Shown piece by piece: positions 54,026 through 63,950 of a stretch of DNA of 64,000 bases. The translations under genes were made by a program, and so were the position numbers. The notes under the pieces are model-generated. The model searched no databases, was not told where the DNA came from, and saw only the letters and a program-made list of their open reading frames with translations. Location: assembly GCA_963933885.1 (NCBI GenBank), contig CAWVWF010000001.1:1-64000 (forward strand), in the 5' to 3' direction. The first letter of the stretch is position 1, and every line of letters begins with the position of its first letter. This DNA is from CAWVWF01 sp963933885. Lineage in GTDB: Bacteria > Bacteroidota > Bacteroidia > Flavobacteriales_C > GCA-002722245.

Positions 54026-54057
54026 ACACGTATCACAATTAAATAAGTGATACGTGT
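54026..54057. terminator. 11-bp inverted repeat between convergent genes
   Basis: ACACGTATCAC (54026-54036) and GTGATACGTGT (54047-54057) pair perfectly around a 10-base loop, nine bases after the stop of the response-regulator gene and after the sorting-tail remnant. U-runs are weak on both sides, so termination is plausible but not strong. Confidence 0.5.
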
Positions 54058-54065
54058 AATATTTC

Positions 54066-54761
54066 TTAAGCAGTTAAAAGCTTAAAACCTCTACCGTGCA
54101 TATTCACGATTTCTAATTTAGGATCTGCTTTCAAATATTTTCTGAGTTTTGTAATATAAACATCCATAGATCTAGCATTAAAATAGCTATCATCTTTCCA
54201 GATCTTATTTAATGCTACAGAACGTTCAAGTACATTATTAGAGTTCTCACAAAGTAACTTTAACAAATCAGCTTCTTTACTAGTTAACTTTTGATCAGCT
54301 CCTACGCCAGATAATACACGGCGATCATAATCAAATTTCAAATCTCCAACTTCAAAATTCCTTACATCAACTTGAACACTTGGTGTTCCTTGAGTTCTTC
54401 TTAAAATTGCCTTAATTCTTAAAAGCAATTCTTCCATTGAAAAAGGTTTTGCAAGATAGTCATCTGCTCCACTTTGAAATCCTTCTATTTTATCTTCTTT
54501 TAATGATCTAGCTGACAAGAAGATTATTGGTATATTTTTATCTGTATTTCTAATCTCTTTAGCCAATGTAAAACCATCTTTAATAGGCATCATTACATCT
54601 AGAGCGCAAATATCAAAAGTACCGGCAATAAAAGCTTTAAACCCCTTATCTCCATCTCTTTCCAACTGACAGTCGTATCCTTTAGCATTAAGGTATTCTT
54701 GTAATATCGATCCTAAATTTGGATCATCTTCAACTAATAATACTCTTACTTTGTCGCTCAT
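54066..54761 (-). CDS. OmpR/PhoB-family response regulator (RprY-like)
   Basis: This 231-aa DNA-binding regulator has a receiver domain (about 5-120) with LLVEDDPN (Asp12/13), phospho-acceptor Asp55 in ALDVMMP, Ser83 and Lys105 in YLAKPF. A winged-helix output domain (about 135-228) includes LTSKEADLLKLLCENSNNVL and SMDVYITKLRKYL. It overlaps the histidine kinase gene by four bases, so the pair is coupled. The pair resembles RprX/RprY of Bacteroides in layout; the regulon is unknown. Confidence 0.94.
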   Translation of the reverse strand: MSDKVRVLLVEDDPNLGSILQEYLNAKGYDCQLERDGDKGFKAFIAGTFDICALDVMMPIKDGFTLAKEIRNTDKNIPIIFLSARSLKEDKIEGFQSGADDYLAKPFSMEELLLRIKAILRRTQGTPSVQVDVRNFEVGDLKFDYDRRVLSGVGADQKLTSKEADLLKLLCENSNNVLERSVALNKIWKDDSYFNARSMDVYITKLRKYLKADPKLEIVNMHGRGFKLLTA

Positions 54762-56317
54762 GATTTTAACTGATTAAATGGTATATAAAAACTAAATGTG
54801 GAACCTTTCCCAATACTACTGTTTACTTTCACCGAACCTTCGTGTTTTTCAACAACAGCTTTAACGTAACTCAGTCCCAATCCAAATCCTTTCACATCGT
54901 GAACGTTTCCAGTTGGAACTCGGTATAATTTATCAAATACTTTTACTAAATTTTCTTTTATAATTCCAATTCCCTCATCCTTAACATTAACCATGATTCC
55001 ATTTCCTACATTATCAGAAGTTATTTCAAGTTTTGGTTGATTAGAAGAGTATTTAATTGCGTTGTCTATTAGGTTGCTGATAACATTGGTAATATGAATT
55101 TTATCAGCACTTACCATTACATTATGCGCTGTTAAATTTAAATTAATTGACCCTTCCCTGTTATCTAATCTTACTTTAGCTCTATCTACAACATTATAAA
55201 TTACATCATGCAGATCAAGTTCAACTAGCTTCAATTTAAAATCTCCTTTATCAAGAACTGCACTTTGTAAAACATTTTCTACCAATGTCCCAAGTCGTTT
55301 ATTCTCATCGTTAATAACATTTACATAATGGGAAATTCGTTCTCCAGTTTTAGGTATGTCTTTATCATTTAAAACTTCACACGCTAAGGATATTGTTGAT
55401 ATTGGTGTTTTCAACTCATGCGTCATATTGTTAATGAAATCATTTTTAATTACAGCTACTTTCTTTTGTCTTACTACTGCTGCAAACGTTATCCAAAAGG
55501 TAATTACGATCGTAAGAATAAAAATCGATGAGAGTGAAATAACACCACTAATAGACTTTAATAAAAACCCTTTTTCTTTTGGGAAAATTAAACTGAATCT
55601 ATCTTGATTGTAAAAGAAATCATTAGGGAACAGTCTGAAAACATAGGGTGAATTGAAGAAAAGTTCTTCGTTGATACCTTTTTCTTTTAACACCAAGTTG
55701 TTACCCCTGAAAATCCCCAAGTTAAAACGCGTTGTAATCCCGTTGTGTTGAAGCTCTTCTTTTAAAATATTATTAAGTCTATGCGGATCAACCCTATCTA
55801 CAACGGATTGAGGCTTTATATTTGTTAGATCTGCGATTAAATTATTAATGATTGCTGCCTTTGATCTAGAATTAAAAAATTCTTTTACTGTACCGCTAGT
55901 CTGTTTATTAAAAGATTCTTTTACGATGTTTCCATGCTCATCTTTTAATGTCTGAGTCGTTTTCTTTATAATTCTTCCGTCTGAAGTTTCAAATACACTC
56001 TCTTGTCTCATTTCTAAGGCAAAATTCTTAGAATTAACATTTGTATCAATCCTAGTTTGAGTACTTATTGTGAAAGGACTATGAGATGGATTATAGTTAT
56101 TTCTAATAGCAGAGCTTTGCTGAGAATTTAATTTAGAAAGTTTTTCTATATGCTCCAATTTATAAACTGATGTACGCATAGAAGACAAAACATCAGCTCT
56201 GAACTGCTGCTCTTTAAGCGTTATCGCGCTTTTAAGCCAGTAACCTTGTACAACGATAATCCCCAGGAGAGCCCCTGTCATTACCATTACTAATATTTTT
56301 AAATGCTTTTCTTTCAC
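54758..56317 (-). CDS. Sensor histidine kinase (RprX-like), GTG start
   Basis: This 519-aa membrane kinase has TM1 at about 8-27, a periplasmic sensor region of about 30-250, and TM2 at about 253-283 (GVISLSSIFILTIVITFWIT). The dimerisation H-box is NNMTHELKTPISTI with His300. An ATP-binding domain follows (SNLIDNAIKYSS N-box, VKDEGIGI G1, GFGLGLSYVKAVVEKHEG G2). No HAMP domain is evident. The start at 56317 is GTG; the predicted -7 box ends seven bases upstream, so the mRNA would be nearly leaderless. An internal ATG at residue 11 is the alternative but would cut into TM1. Confidence 0.93.
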   Translation of the reverse strand: MKEKHLKILVMVMTGALLGIIVVQGYWLKSAITLKEQQFRADVLSSMRTSVYKLEHIEKLSKLNSQQSSAIRNNYNPSHSPFTISTQTRIDTNVNSKNFALEMRQESVFETSDGRIIKKTTQTLKDEHGNIVKESFNKQTSGTVKEFFNSRSKAAIINNLIADLTNIKPQSVVDRVDPHRLNNILKEELQHNGITTRFNLGIFRGNNLVLKEKGINEELFFNSPYVFRLFPNDFFYNQDRFSLIFPKEKGFLLKSISGVISLSSIFILTIVITFWITFAAVVRQKKVAVIKNDFINNMTHELKTPISTISLACEVLNDKDIPKTGERISHYVNVINDENKRLGTLVENVLQSAVLDKGDFKLKLVELDLHDVIYNVVDRAKVRLDNREGSINLNLTAHNVMVSADKIHITNVISNLIDNAIKYSSNQPKLEITSDNVGNGIMVNVKDEGIGIIKENLVKVFDKLYRVPTGNVHDVKGFGLGLSYVKAVVEKHEGSVKVNSSIGKGSTFSFYIPFNQLKS

Positions 56318-56323
56318 GAGCTA

Positions 56324-56352
56324 CAAAGATAGAAGTTAATTTATTTGTTCAA
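56324..56352 (-). promoter_or_regulatory. Predicted promoter of the two-component operon
   Basis: On the minus strand TTG (56352-56350), 18 bases, then TATCTTTG (56331-56324), a full consensus match directly before the GTG at 56317. Confidence 0.65.
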
Positions 56353-56431
56353 ATAGGGTTAACCTTTTTTAACAACGACGCAACAATTTTACGAAATCTA
56401 AGTAGAAACCCTCGTATTTAATACCATTCAA

Positions 56432-58015
56432 ATGACTTTAAAAAAACGATTTATAATAGGTTTTGCATTAATTATAGGATTACTTCTAGGTTCTTCTTTA
56501 TACAGCGCGTTTAAAATTAACGCAATGCATGAAACCACAGAAAAGCTCTATAATCATCCATATACCGTTAACAATGCTATAGCAGAGATAAGATTTACAC
56601 TTGGTGATTGTGATAAAATAGTTAGTGATCTTGCTTACGGGCAAATCACTGATTTGGAACTTGCAAAAAAAGAAGTGGAAAAGCATAGTGTAGTCATTGG
56701 TGAAAACCTTAAAATAATTAAAACACAGTTTTTAGGCGACCAATCATATTACAATGATTTTCTCGACAAAAGTAAAGAATTAGAAAAGTCATATTTAGCG
56801 ATTTTTGCCTTTGCATCAGAATCTAATCTTGATGCTGGTATTCAAGAGTATAAAGAAAACACCAAAATACATTATTTAGAGAACCAGAGAATACTTGATA
56901 AATTCTTATCCTTTGCAAAAGAAAAAGGTAATGAGTTCCTTTTAAATTCAACAGAAGACAAAGAATCTACCTTAAATTCTTTCATTATCATTTCAATTAT
57001 TATAATCCTCTTAGCATCCGCTTTTGCATACAAGACATTACTTTCTTTTACTAAACCTATTAATTACGCTAAAGCAACTGCTGAAGAAATTGCAACTGGA
57101 AACCTATCTGTAAATTTCGAATTTTCTAAAAAGGATGAGATTGGGTCTTTATTAGAGAGCATTCAAATTATTGTAAATAACATAAAAAGGGCATCTGACT
57201 TCACTGAAAAAATTGGTGCTGGTGAAATTAATGCAGAGTTTGAGCCTGTTGGAGAACAGGATACATTAGGTCAATCTTTATTGGAAATGCGTTCAAAACT
57301 TCAAACGGTTGCAGAGGAAGATGAGAAACGAAATTGGTCTACACGCGGATTAGCCATTTTTGGGGAGATATTAAGAAGCGACTCAAATGATCTTAACCTA
57401 TTTGGACAACAAATAATAACAAAATTAATTGAATACCTAAATGCTAATCAAGGAGGTGTATTCATAATTAATGATGTTGATCCAGAAGACCCAAAAATGG
57501 AGATGATAGCTGCATACGCTTATGATCGTGAAAAATACTTATCGAAAGAAATAAGAAAAGGTCAAGGATTAATTGGTCAATCTTGGGAAGAGAACAATAA
57601 GATATATCTTAAACAAATACCCCAAAATTACATTTCTATCAAGTCAGGGCTAGGAGATGCAAATCCAAGCTCTCTTTTAATAATCCCACTTAAAGAAAAT
57701 GATGACATTTTCGGTATGATTGAATTGGCATCATTTAAAGAATTTGAAGAGTATGAGATTGAATTCTTAGAAAGGTTAGCTCAAAGTATTGGGGCAACTT
57801 TTAAGAACTTAAAAACAAATATTCAAACAACAAAGCTGTTAGCAGAATCTCAGAACATGCAAGAAACAATGCAAGAACAAGAAGAAACAATGCGTCAAAA
57901 CATTGAAGAAATGCAAGCAACACAAGACATGATGGATCAAAAAGAAACTGAGTATCAAGATGAAATAAAAGATTTGAAAAAAGAAGTAAGAGGCTTAAAG
58001 GAAAATAATGAGTAG
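56432..58015 (+). CDS. Membrane sensor with HAMP, GAF and coiled coil but no catalytic output domain
   Basis: This 527-aa protein has TM1 (about 7-27), a helical periplasmic region like MCP four-helix bundles (about 30-180) and TM2 (about 184-207, FIIISIIIILLASAFAY). A HAMP and possible second HAMP follow (about 208-290; ATAEEIATGNLSVNFEFSKK, IGAGEINAEFEPVGEQDTLG). A GAF domain at about 315-470 includes NWSTRGLAIFGEILRS, GQGLIGQSWEE and MIELASFKEFEEYEIEFLER. The C-terminus is a glutamine/glutamate-rich coiled coil (about 475-527). No kinase, cyclase, phosphatase or MCP signalling tip is present. It probably signals by interaction with a partner. Confidence 0.85.
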   Translation: MTLKKRFIIGFALIIGLLLGSSLYSAFKINAMHETTEKLYNHPYTVNNAIAEIRFTLGDCDKIVSDLAYGQITDLELAKKEVEKHSVVIGENLKIIKTQFLGDQSYYNDFLDKSKELEKSYLAIFAFASESNLDAGIQEYKENTKIHYLENQRILDKFLSFAKEKGNEFLLNSTEDKESTLNSFIIISIIIILLASAFAYKTLLSFTKPINYAKATAEEIATGNLSVNFEFSKKDEIGSLLESIQIIVNNIKRASDFTEKIGAGEINAEFEPVGEQDTLGQSLLEMRSKLQTVAEEDEKRNWSTRGLAIFGEILRSDSNDLNLFGQQIITKLIEYLNANQGGVFIINDVDPEDPKMEMIAAYAYDREKYLSKEIRKGQGLIGQSWEENNKIYLKQIPQNYISIKSGLGDANPSSLLIIPLKENDDIFGMIELASFKEFEEYEIEFLERLAQSIGATFKNLKTNIQTTKLLAESQNMQETMQEQEETMRQNIEEMQATQDMMDQKETEYQDEIKDLKKEVRGLKENNE

Positions 58016-58020
58016 GTTAT

Positions 58021-58054
58021 AAAAAAAGAAAGGTTTCACAAATGTGAAACCTTT
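58021..58054. terminator. Terminator between convergent genes
   Basis: AAAGGTTTCACA (58029-58040) and TGTGAAACCTTT (58043-58054) form a perfect 12-bp stem with an AA spacer. The U-run follows on the minus strand (CTTTTTTT), so it mainly serves the T9SS gene at 58191-60614, but it also lies 13 bases after the HAMP-GAF gene stop. Confidence 0.75.
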
Positions 58055-58190
58055 ACAAAACCCTTAACTATAAGAAACTACCTCTTATTACCTGACACAA
58101 ATCTATGAAGTTAATTGTTCTTTTCATGGAACTAATCGTCAAAACGAAGAAAACAGATACTGAATTGACAATTTTAATACTTCAATCGAA

Positions 58191-60614
58191 TTACAATACT
58201 TCACGGTTAATATAAAAAGTTATTTTTTTGTTGATTTTCCTTTCTGATTCAGGGTGAATCATCTGAATAAACAAAACATAAATTCCTGCTGTGATGGTTG
58301 ATTTTGTTATTAAACTACAATCCCATATTAGTCTGTCTGATGCACCAAACAACATATTAGGAGCAAGTGTATGAATTACAATTCCTAATGAATTTATTAC
58401 TTGAATCGATCCGATCCAACCTATTTCTTTCATATTAATATGAATTCTTAAGAAATCATTTACCCCATCGTTATTTGGAGTTATTACATTATGCTCTATA
58501 AACACATTTTCATGCTCTTCAATAACCTTACCCATCGTACTATTTGGTAAACCTGGTGTTCCGTAACCGGAGCTTGATGATGCGGAAAACCAATTTGTAG
58601 AATTATTACTTAAATTCGGAGATATCCGCTCTAACGAAATGTTTTCTGTTGAATTTAACTCCGAATAATGCCATGTATCTGAATATGACAAAGAATCTAT
58701 AATTATCCCTTGCGTAGATATTAACAACACAACATCATCAGAATTGTTACATGAAGGTAAATTAGCATAATTTATTCTTCCACTTTCATTAAACTGTTGT
58801 TTTACCCAATCCAAGTCTTCTGTAAATGCAACTGTTTCTGATGGTGATATCAATTTGTCTTCTTTAGACAAGAAATGAACATCTGTAATCTTTCCATTCT
58901 CATCCAATGATCCGAATTGGAGCTTGCTTAGATTATAATAGTTACTTGAATTATTCAATATTTCTATAAAATCAGAACCTGAAACATCTGGATCAAACAA
59001 TATTTCATTAATAATTAAATCATTTTTTTTTGATATCGTCGGGAGTGAAAATTTAAAGGAAGCTCCATCAAAAATCCCATCATCCCAACATGAATTTATG
59101 GTTTGATTAATTCTTAAATTGTAAATAGAATCAACTTTCATATGATCTGTAGAAACAGTTATTTCGTTACTTTCATAAAGTAATTGATATACAGAAAGAT
59201 TATCTATTATAATAGAATCTAATACTGTCTCATTTTGAATTTCATAATTAAAAGTGATCTGTAAAGTCGTATCATTTATTGGAAAAACATGATCCAATTC
59301 AAAAACTATATCTTTTTCTAAAATTCCATTTACAGAATTAATAACTCCAGGAGTTCCACCATCAAAATTCCCAGATGCTTCCCAATTGTTAATTTTCAAA
59401 CAAGGCTTTGTGACATCTATCATTTCTAATGACCAACCTCCACTCTGTTTATAAGCATCTTTATACCAATCTAAATTATAATCAACTTGATGAATACTTT
59501 GATTATTCGAAATAATTTTAATTTCAGAACCACTATTTAGAAGTGCTTTCTTTGGATAAATCACCAAGTACTCGTTTTGAGTCAAGACTGTATCAGGTAA
59601 TATTTCACTCACCCCATCAACCCAAAGCACAATACTTCTCATTGGAAGTATTTGGCCTGATCTATTATACAATTCTACATATTCATCCGATAGTAAATTG
59701 ATACTTGCATCGGGTGCAGCCATTACCTCAGTTATTATTAAGTCATATTGATTGAGATAATTAATAAATATAAATGTGTCAATCATCAAAGTATTTCCAT
59801 CAACATCATGAATTGAATCAATGATATTTAATGTGAAATCACGTGAATCACTATAGTTTAAAACAATACTACTATCTAGTAAAACAACACTAGAAGGAGT
59901 TGGATTAAAATCAAGACGATTGTTTTTAATTCTTTCATTGAAGCACAATACTATTTCATTTTTAGAATTAACCTCCAGAGAAGTGATAAAGGGTGGAATT
60001 GAATCCACAGGTTCTACTCCAAAATACAAATCGTTAAAATTAAACTTAGTCGCATTAGATTTAGTGTACTTACAATTTAAACCTATATAGTTTAATGAAA
60101 TTGGCGAATACAAAGCGCCTAATCGTCTTATTGTATCCTGACTGAATTTCTCAAAAAAAACTAAACTGTCATTTTTGTAACTGATAGAAATTGTTCCGCT
60201 TCCACCATTTCCCCAATTCCTATCGTAATTATAGAGTTTAAGTACATTATCTTTGAAGATATCAAAGCCGTCAGATGTTCCAGACTCTCCTACTTTGAAG
60301 GAAATTAAATGAGGGGTTGCAAATAAAGAATCAGTTGAAATTAATAATTCAAAACTATTATTATTACTTGGTGAAAACGGTAATGAAACATTACAATTAA
60401 ACACAGCATCTTCTTTCCAATTGGCTTCAAAATAAATCAAACTTGATCCGCTAGAATTCTGATTTAACGAAATTTCATTTTGCTTCCAATCAAAATCTAA
60501 AACATCACCTTTCCAATGTTGTAATGAATCAAAATCAACATTTTGTCCATTTGATATTAGCGTAAAAAAACAGGCTGAAATTATTAGTAATGTTGATTTC
60601 ATGAGCATATCCAT
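58191..60614 (-). CDS. Lamin-tail-domain surface protein with gliding-associated C-terminal domain
   Basis: This 807-aa secreted protein has three possible ATG starts (60614, 60608, 60602); MKSTLLIISACFFTLISNGQ is the signal peptide. An N-terminal lectin-like beta sandwich (about 30-190; FNCNVSLPFSPSNNNSFEL) precedes two lamin-tail domains, the first from YDLIITEVMAAPDASINLLS with EYVELYN (about 290), the second from LIINEILFDPDVSGSDFIEI (about 530). The end (ITPNNDGVNDFLRI, INSLGIVIHTLA, ITAGIYVLF) is a CHU_C/type B sorting domain. The protein is probably attached to the surface; lamin-tail domains in bacteria often accompany nucleases or adhesins, but no nuclease motif is seen. Confidence 0.85.
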   Translation of the reverse strand: MDMLMKSTLLIISACFFTLISNGQNVDFDSLQHWKGDVLDFDWKQNEISLNQNSSGSSLIYFEANWKEDAVFNCNVSLPFSPSNNNSFELLISTDSLFATPHLISFKVGESGTSDGFDIFKDNVLKLYNYDRNWGNGGSGTISISYKNDSLVFFEKFSQDTIRRLGALYSPISLNYIGLNCKYTKSNATKFNFNDLYFGVEPVDSIPPFITSLEVNSKNEIVLCFNERIKNNRLDFNPTPSSVVLLDSSIVLNYSDSRDFTLNIIDSIHDVDGNTLMIDTFIFINYLNQYDLIITEVMAAPDASINLLSDEYVELYNRSGQILPMRSIVLWVDGVSEILPDTVLTQNEYLVIYPKKALLNSGSEIKIISNNQSIHQVDYNLDWYKDAYKQSGGWSLEMIDVTKPCLKINNWEASGNFDGGTPGVINSVNGILEKDIVFELDHVFPINDTTLQITFNYEIQNETVLDSIIIDNLSVYQLLYESNEITVSTDHMKVDSIYNLRINQTINSCWDDGIFDGASFKFSLPTISKKNDLIINEILFDPDVSGSDFIEILNNSSNYYNLSKLQFGSLDENGKITDVHFLSKEDKLISPSETVAFTEDLDWVKQQFNESGRINYANLPSCNNSDDVVLLISTQGIIIDSLSYSDTWHYSELNSTENISLERISPNLSNNSTNWFSASSSSGYGTPGLPNSTMGKVIEEHENVFIEHNVITPNNDGVNDFLRIHINMKEIGWIGSIQVINSLGIVIHTLAPNMLFGASDRLIWDCSLITKSTITAGIYVLFIQMIHPESERKINKKITFYINREVL

Positions 60615-60740
60615 TAAAAAGAAGTCGGGAAATTAGCAGATAAATCATGAAACTAACGTCTCAATCCTATTAGTTATAGGCAGAATGCAAATAATTATCG
60701 AATAAATCTTTAAAACTGTGTTAATCAGAATAAAAAGAAT

Positions 60741-60748
60741 TAATTTTG
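60741..60748 (+). promoter_or_regulatory. Predicted -7 element of asd
   Basis: TAATTTTG matches TAnnTTTG, 27 bases before the ATG at 60776. Only a weak TTA lies at -33 distance (60721-60723). Confidence 0.45.
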
Positions 60749-60775
60749 ACGTCCAATTTTATAAACTTTATAAGT

Positions 60776-61789
60776 ATGAAAGTAGCGGTTGTTGGAGCCA
60801 GCGGAGCTGTTGGTCAGGAGTTTTTAAGCATTTTAGCAGAAAGATCATTAGGAATGGATGAGTTAGTCCTTTTCGGATCTGCAAGAAGTGCTGGAAAAGA
60901 GTATGATTTTAAAGGAGAAAAACTAGTTGTAAAAGAACTTAAACATAACGATGATTTTAAAGACATCGATATCGCTTTAGTTTCTGCAGGTGGTGGAATC
61001 TCTAAAGAATACGCTGACACAATCACAAAGCATGGCGCAGTGATGATTGACAACTCAAGTGCTTTCCGTATGGACAAAGATGTTCCATTGGTAGTTCCTG
61101 AAGTAAATGCAAAAGACGCAGAAAATCGTCCTCGTAATATTATTGCAAATCCAAACTGTACAACTATTCAAATGGTTGTTGCTTTAAAGGCTTTGGAAGG
61201 ACTTTCTCATATTAAGCAGGTTCATGTATCTACTTATCAATCTGCTTCTGGAGCAGGTGCAAGTGGTATGGCTGAATTAGAAGAGCAAGTAAAAGAATTT
61301 GTAAACGGTAAAGAATTAAATATTGAAGCGTTTGCGCATCAATTACTATTTAATGTTATACCTCATGTTGATGTTTTCACTGAAAACGGATACACTAAAG
61401 AGGAAATGAAAATGTATCATGAGACTAAAAAGATCATGAATTCAGATATTAATGTAAGTGCAACTTGTGTTCGTGTTCCTGTAATGCGTGCTCATTCAGA
61501 ATCTATCTGGTGTGAAACTGAAAGTCCAGTTTCTCCTGCTGAATTTACTAAAGCGCTTGAAGCTGCAGAAGGAATTACTGTAGTAGATGATTTACCTAAA
61601 TTAGGTTATCCTATGCCGTTAGATTTAGCTGGTAAAGATGACGTTTATGTTGGTAGAATTCGTGCTGATTTAGCAAATCCAAATGGAATTACATTTTGGT
61701 GTGTTAGTGATCAAATTAGAAAAGGTGCTGCATTAAACGCAGTCCAAATCGCTGAATATTTAGTGAAAAACAATCTTGTAAAAAACTAA
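60776..61789 (+). CDS. asd: Aspartate-semialdehyde dehydrogenase
   Basis: Asd converts aspartyl phosphate to aspartate semialdehyde for lysine/diaminopimelate, threonine and methionine. From the ATG at 60776 the 337-aa product begins [20 protein letters not shown] (NADP-binding GxxGxxG) and has [20 protein letters not shown], the catalytic cysteine in NPNCTTIQ (Cys128) and [12 protein letters not shown]. The upstream in-frame codon at 60746 lies within the -7 region and is not used here. It is a single gene with its own terminator. Confidence 0.96.
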   Translation: MKVAVVGASGAVGQEFLSILAERSLGMDELVLFGSARSAGKEYDFKGEKLVVKELKHNDDFKDIDIALVSAGGGISKEYADTITKHGAVMIDNSSAFRMDKDVPLVVPEVNAKDAENRPRNIIANPNCTTIQMVVALKALEGLSHIKQVHVSTYQSASGAGASGMAELEEQVKEFVNGKELNIEAFAHQLLFNVIPHVDVFTENGYTKEEMKMYHETKKIMNSDINVSATCVRVPVMRAHSESIWCETESPVSPAEFTKALEAAEGITVVDDLPKLGYPMPLDLAGKDDVYVGRIRADLANPNGITFWCVSDQIRKGAALNAVQIAEYLVKNNLVKN

Positions 61790-61812
61790 ATTTTACAAAG
61801 GTTTTAAAATAC

Positions 61813-61847
61813 AAAAGGCAGTTTCTTAATTGAAACTGCCTTTTTTT
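61813..61847 (+). terminator. Terminator of asd, possibly bidirectional
   Basis: AAAAGGCAGTTTC (61813-61825) and GAAACTGCC plus TTTTTTT (61832-61847) form a strong stem with a TTAATT loop. It lies 24 bases after the asd stop and also faces the convergent M43 gene ending at 61869. Confidence 0.88.
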
Positions 61848-61868
61848 GTCTATTTATTTAGAATATGT

Positions 61869-63950
61869 CTATCTCTTAATAACTTGTAATGCTGTTGTTC
61901 CATTTTGATTTCCTATCGATAAGATGTATACTCCACTATTTAAAGTTTCTATATTAAACCCTTTCGATACGATACTAGCACCTGCTATAGTTCCTCTTTC
62001 GATTACTTTACCTTGAATATCCGTAAGTTGATATGTAACTGACTCGTACGACTCAGATACATAATTCAATACAAAACTATTGCTCACTGGATTTGGTGAA
62101 ATACTTAAATTACTAACTCCTTCAATTCTAGTAATACTATTCTGATTACAAACGTTAATTGAAGCTGATTCATGAATATATTCTTCGTTTGCAACATCTG
62201 CGTTTACTGTAATTTCTGGTGCTGTAATATTATCATAGCTAGAACTGTCAATATGTAAATCATACGCTCCTGCAGCTACCCCTGTAAAAGAATAATTCCC
62301 TAGTGCATCTGTAGAGGTTGTGTAATGTGTTTGTCCGTCTTTAACTAAGCTAACACCTAACAAAGCACTTCCTGTTGTTCCGCATGCACTAGAAGTCTTA
62401 CTCGAAGAGTTCTCATAAAGCTTTCCTGCAACAGTATAAACTTTATGAATATACACCGCGTAATCTTCCGCTTGTCCATACTCTGGATTCATACAAGCAC
62501 TAGAGATCGTATTTAAGTCTAATAACAACCTCATTCGTAAGAACTGTCCTTCAGTTGCAGTGTTAGGAATTGTTACTGATTGTGAAACTGTAGATTTTGC
62601 AGTTAAGGTTTGATCATATATTTCTTCATCGTTGGCGAAAACTCCATCATTATTGTAATCAATCCAACCCTTTACATAACTTAAATTTGCCCAAGAAGTA
62701 ACTGATAAATCATAAGAAGAATCTGGGTGTACATAAACTGCTTTTAAACACTCATCCGCATTGTTGACATAACCTCCATCATTCGAAGCATAAGAAGAAC
62801 TTGCTGATAAAGTATGGAAATCAACATTCATTATTCCAGCGTATCCTCCACTTAAACCTAATGCTTCTGTAGTTGGTTCACATGAAGGTGTTTTTGGCTC
62901 TGTAAAGGCTGTTAATGCAACTGATAATCCTTTAGAGGAAAGTAAGCTTGATCTTGATCCTTCTAAAGTTGCACGCATTCTATCGATCTGATCTTGAGAA
63001 AACATATACTGACAATCTTGATCCGAATAATCCATGTAATTATGTACAACATCCCCGAAAATATTTCCTGTACATTCATTGATTTGACTGTCTGTACAAG
63101 TAAAACTTGCACTTACTTTATGTGGATCTGTATCACAACACAAATCTCCTTCTGTAGCACAATTAGTATTTGAAGGACAACCATTAGCTGTTGTATCAGC
63201 AGCAGTTTGTACCTTAAAAGTATGGTGTAAATTTAAACCGTGACCCAATTCATGAATTCCTGTTTTCCCTTGATTGTTCCAAGAATTAGCTGTTCCGGTA
63301 TTTCCCCAAGCTGAATTCAATATAATAGTTCCATCTCTCAAGCTAGAGGTTCCAGGGAAATAAGCATAACCTTGTGTTCCAAAACCTCCATCGTTACCTT
63401 CAATTTCAGAAACAATCCAGATATTATAATAATCATTATTTGGCCATTTACTCGCAGCTTTTAAAGTTACCTCATCAGCTCCCAATGATTGAATAGCTAT
63501 TCCATCTGTTGTATACCCCGCAATTACAGAAGCATCAAATCGAACAATTCCTGTTGAAATATTACAACTAGGATCCTGCTTCGCTAAAACAAATTCAATT
63601 TTTGTATCAATACCTTGACCATCTACATCTCTAAATGCATTGTTCAGTTGAGTAATTCCACTTATAATTTGAGCATCCGAAATATTATTCCCAACCCCTA
63701 TATCTTCACCAGTATGCATTACGTGAATTACCACAGGGATTTGGTATACTTCACTAGTAGATCTTGTTGTATATCCTTTTTGAATAATTTTTTGAAGTTG
63801 ATTTTCTATACTTTCAAAACTAGCCTTTGCAGCAGGATTTTGTTTTAAATATTCTGAGTGTTTATAGCTATTCGCACACCTTTCAGTGTGTTGCGCAAAA
63901 GATACTTGTAAAGCTAAAAATCCAAAAACTGTAAGTAGAATATTTTTCAT
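61869..63950 (-). CDS. M43-type (cytophagalysin-like) metalloprotease with GEVED domain and T9SS type A tail
   Basis: This 693-aa secreted protein has a signal peptide (MKNILLTVFGFLALQVSFAQ). The protease domain spans about 70-335: IPVVIHVMHTGEDIG, the zinc site GIHELGHGLNLHHTF (His233, Glu234, His237, His243) and Met-turn NYMDYSDQDCQYMFSQDQ. Asn240 replaces the glycine of HExxHxxGxxH. A GEVED domain follows (about 385-505; VKGWIDYNNDGVFANDEE, GQAEDYAVYI), then a carboxypeptidase-regulatory-like module (GNYSFTGVAAGAYDLHID) and a T9SS type A tail (SISPNPVSNSFVLN to LQVIKR). The start is 50 bases from the right edge of the window and appears complete. Confidence 0.9.
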   Translation of the reverse strand: MKNILLTVFGFLALQVSFAQHTERCANSYKHSEYLKQNPAAKASFESIENQLQKIIQKGYTTRSTSEVYQIPVVIHVMHTGEDIGVGNNISDAQIISGITQLNNAFRDVDGQGIDTKIEFVLAKQDPSCNISTGIVRFDASVIAGYTTDGIAIQSLGADEVTLKAASKWPNNDYYNIWIVSEIEGNDGGFGTQGYAYFPGTSSLRDGTIILNSAWGNTGTANSWNNQGKTGIHELGHGLNLHHTFKVQTAADTTANGCPSNTNCATEGDLCCDTDPHKVSASFTCTDSQINECTGNIFGDVVHNYMDYSDQDCQYMFSQDQIDRMRATLEGSRSSLLSSKGLSVALTAFTEPKTPSCEPTTEALGLSGGYAGIMNVDFHTLSASSSYASNDGGYVNNADECLKAVYVHPDSSYDLSVTSWANLSYVKGWIDYNNDGVFANDEEIYDQTLTAKSTVSQSVTIPNTATEGQFLRMRLLLDLNTISSACMNPEYGQAEDYAVYIHKVYTVAGKLYENSSSKTSSACGTTGSALLGVSLVKDGQTHYTTSTDALGNYSFTGVAAGAYDLHIDSSSYDNITAPEITVNADVANEEYIHESASINVCNQNSITRIEGVSNLSISPNPVSNSFVLNYVSESYESVTYQLTDIQGKVIERGTIAGASIVSKGFNIETLNSGVYILSIGNQNGTTALQVIKR

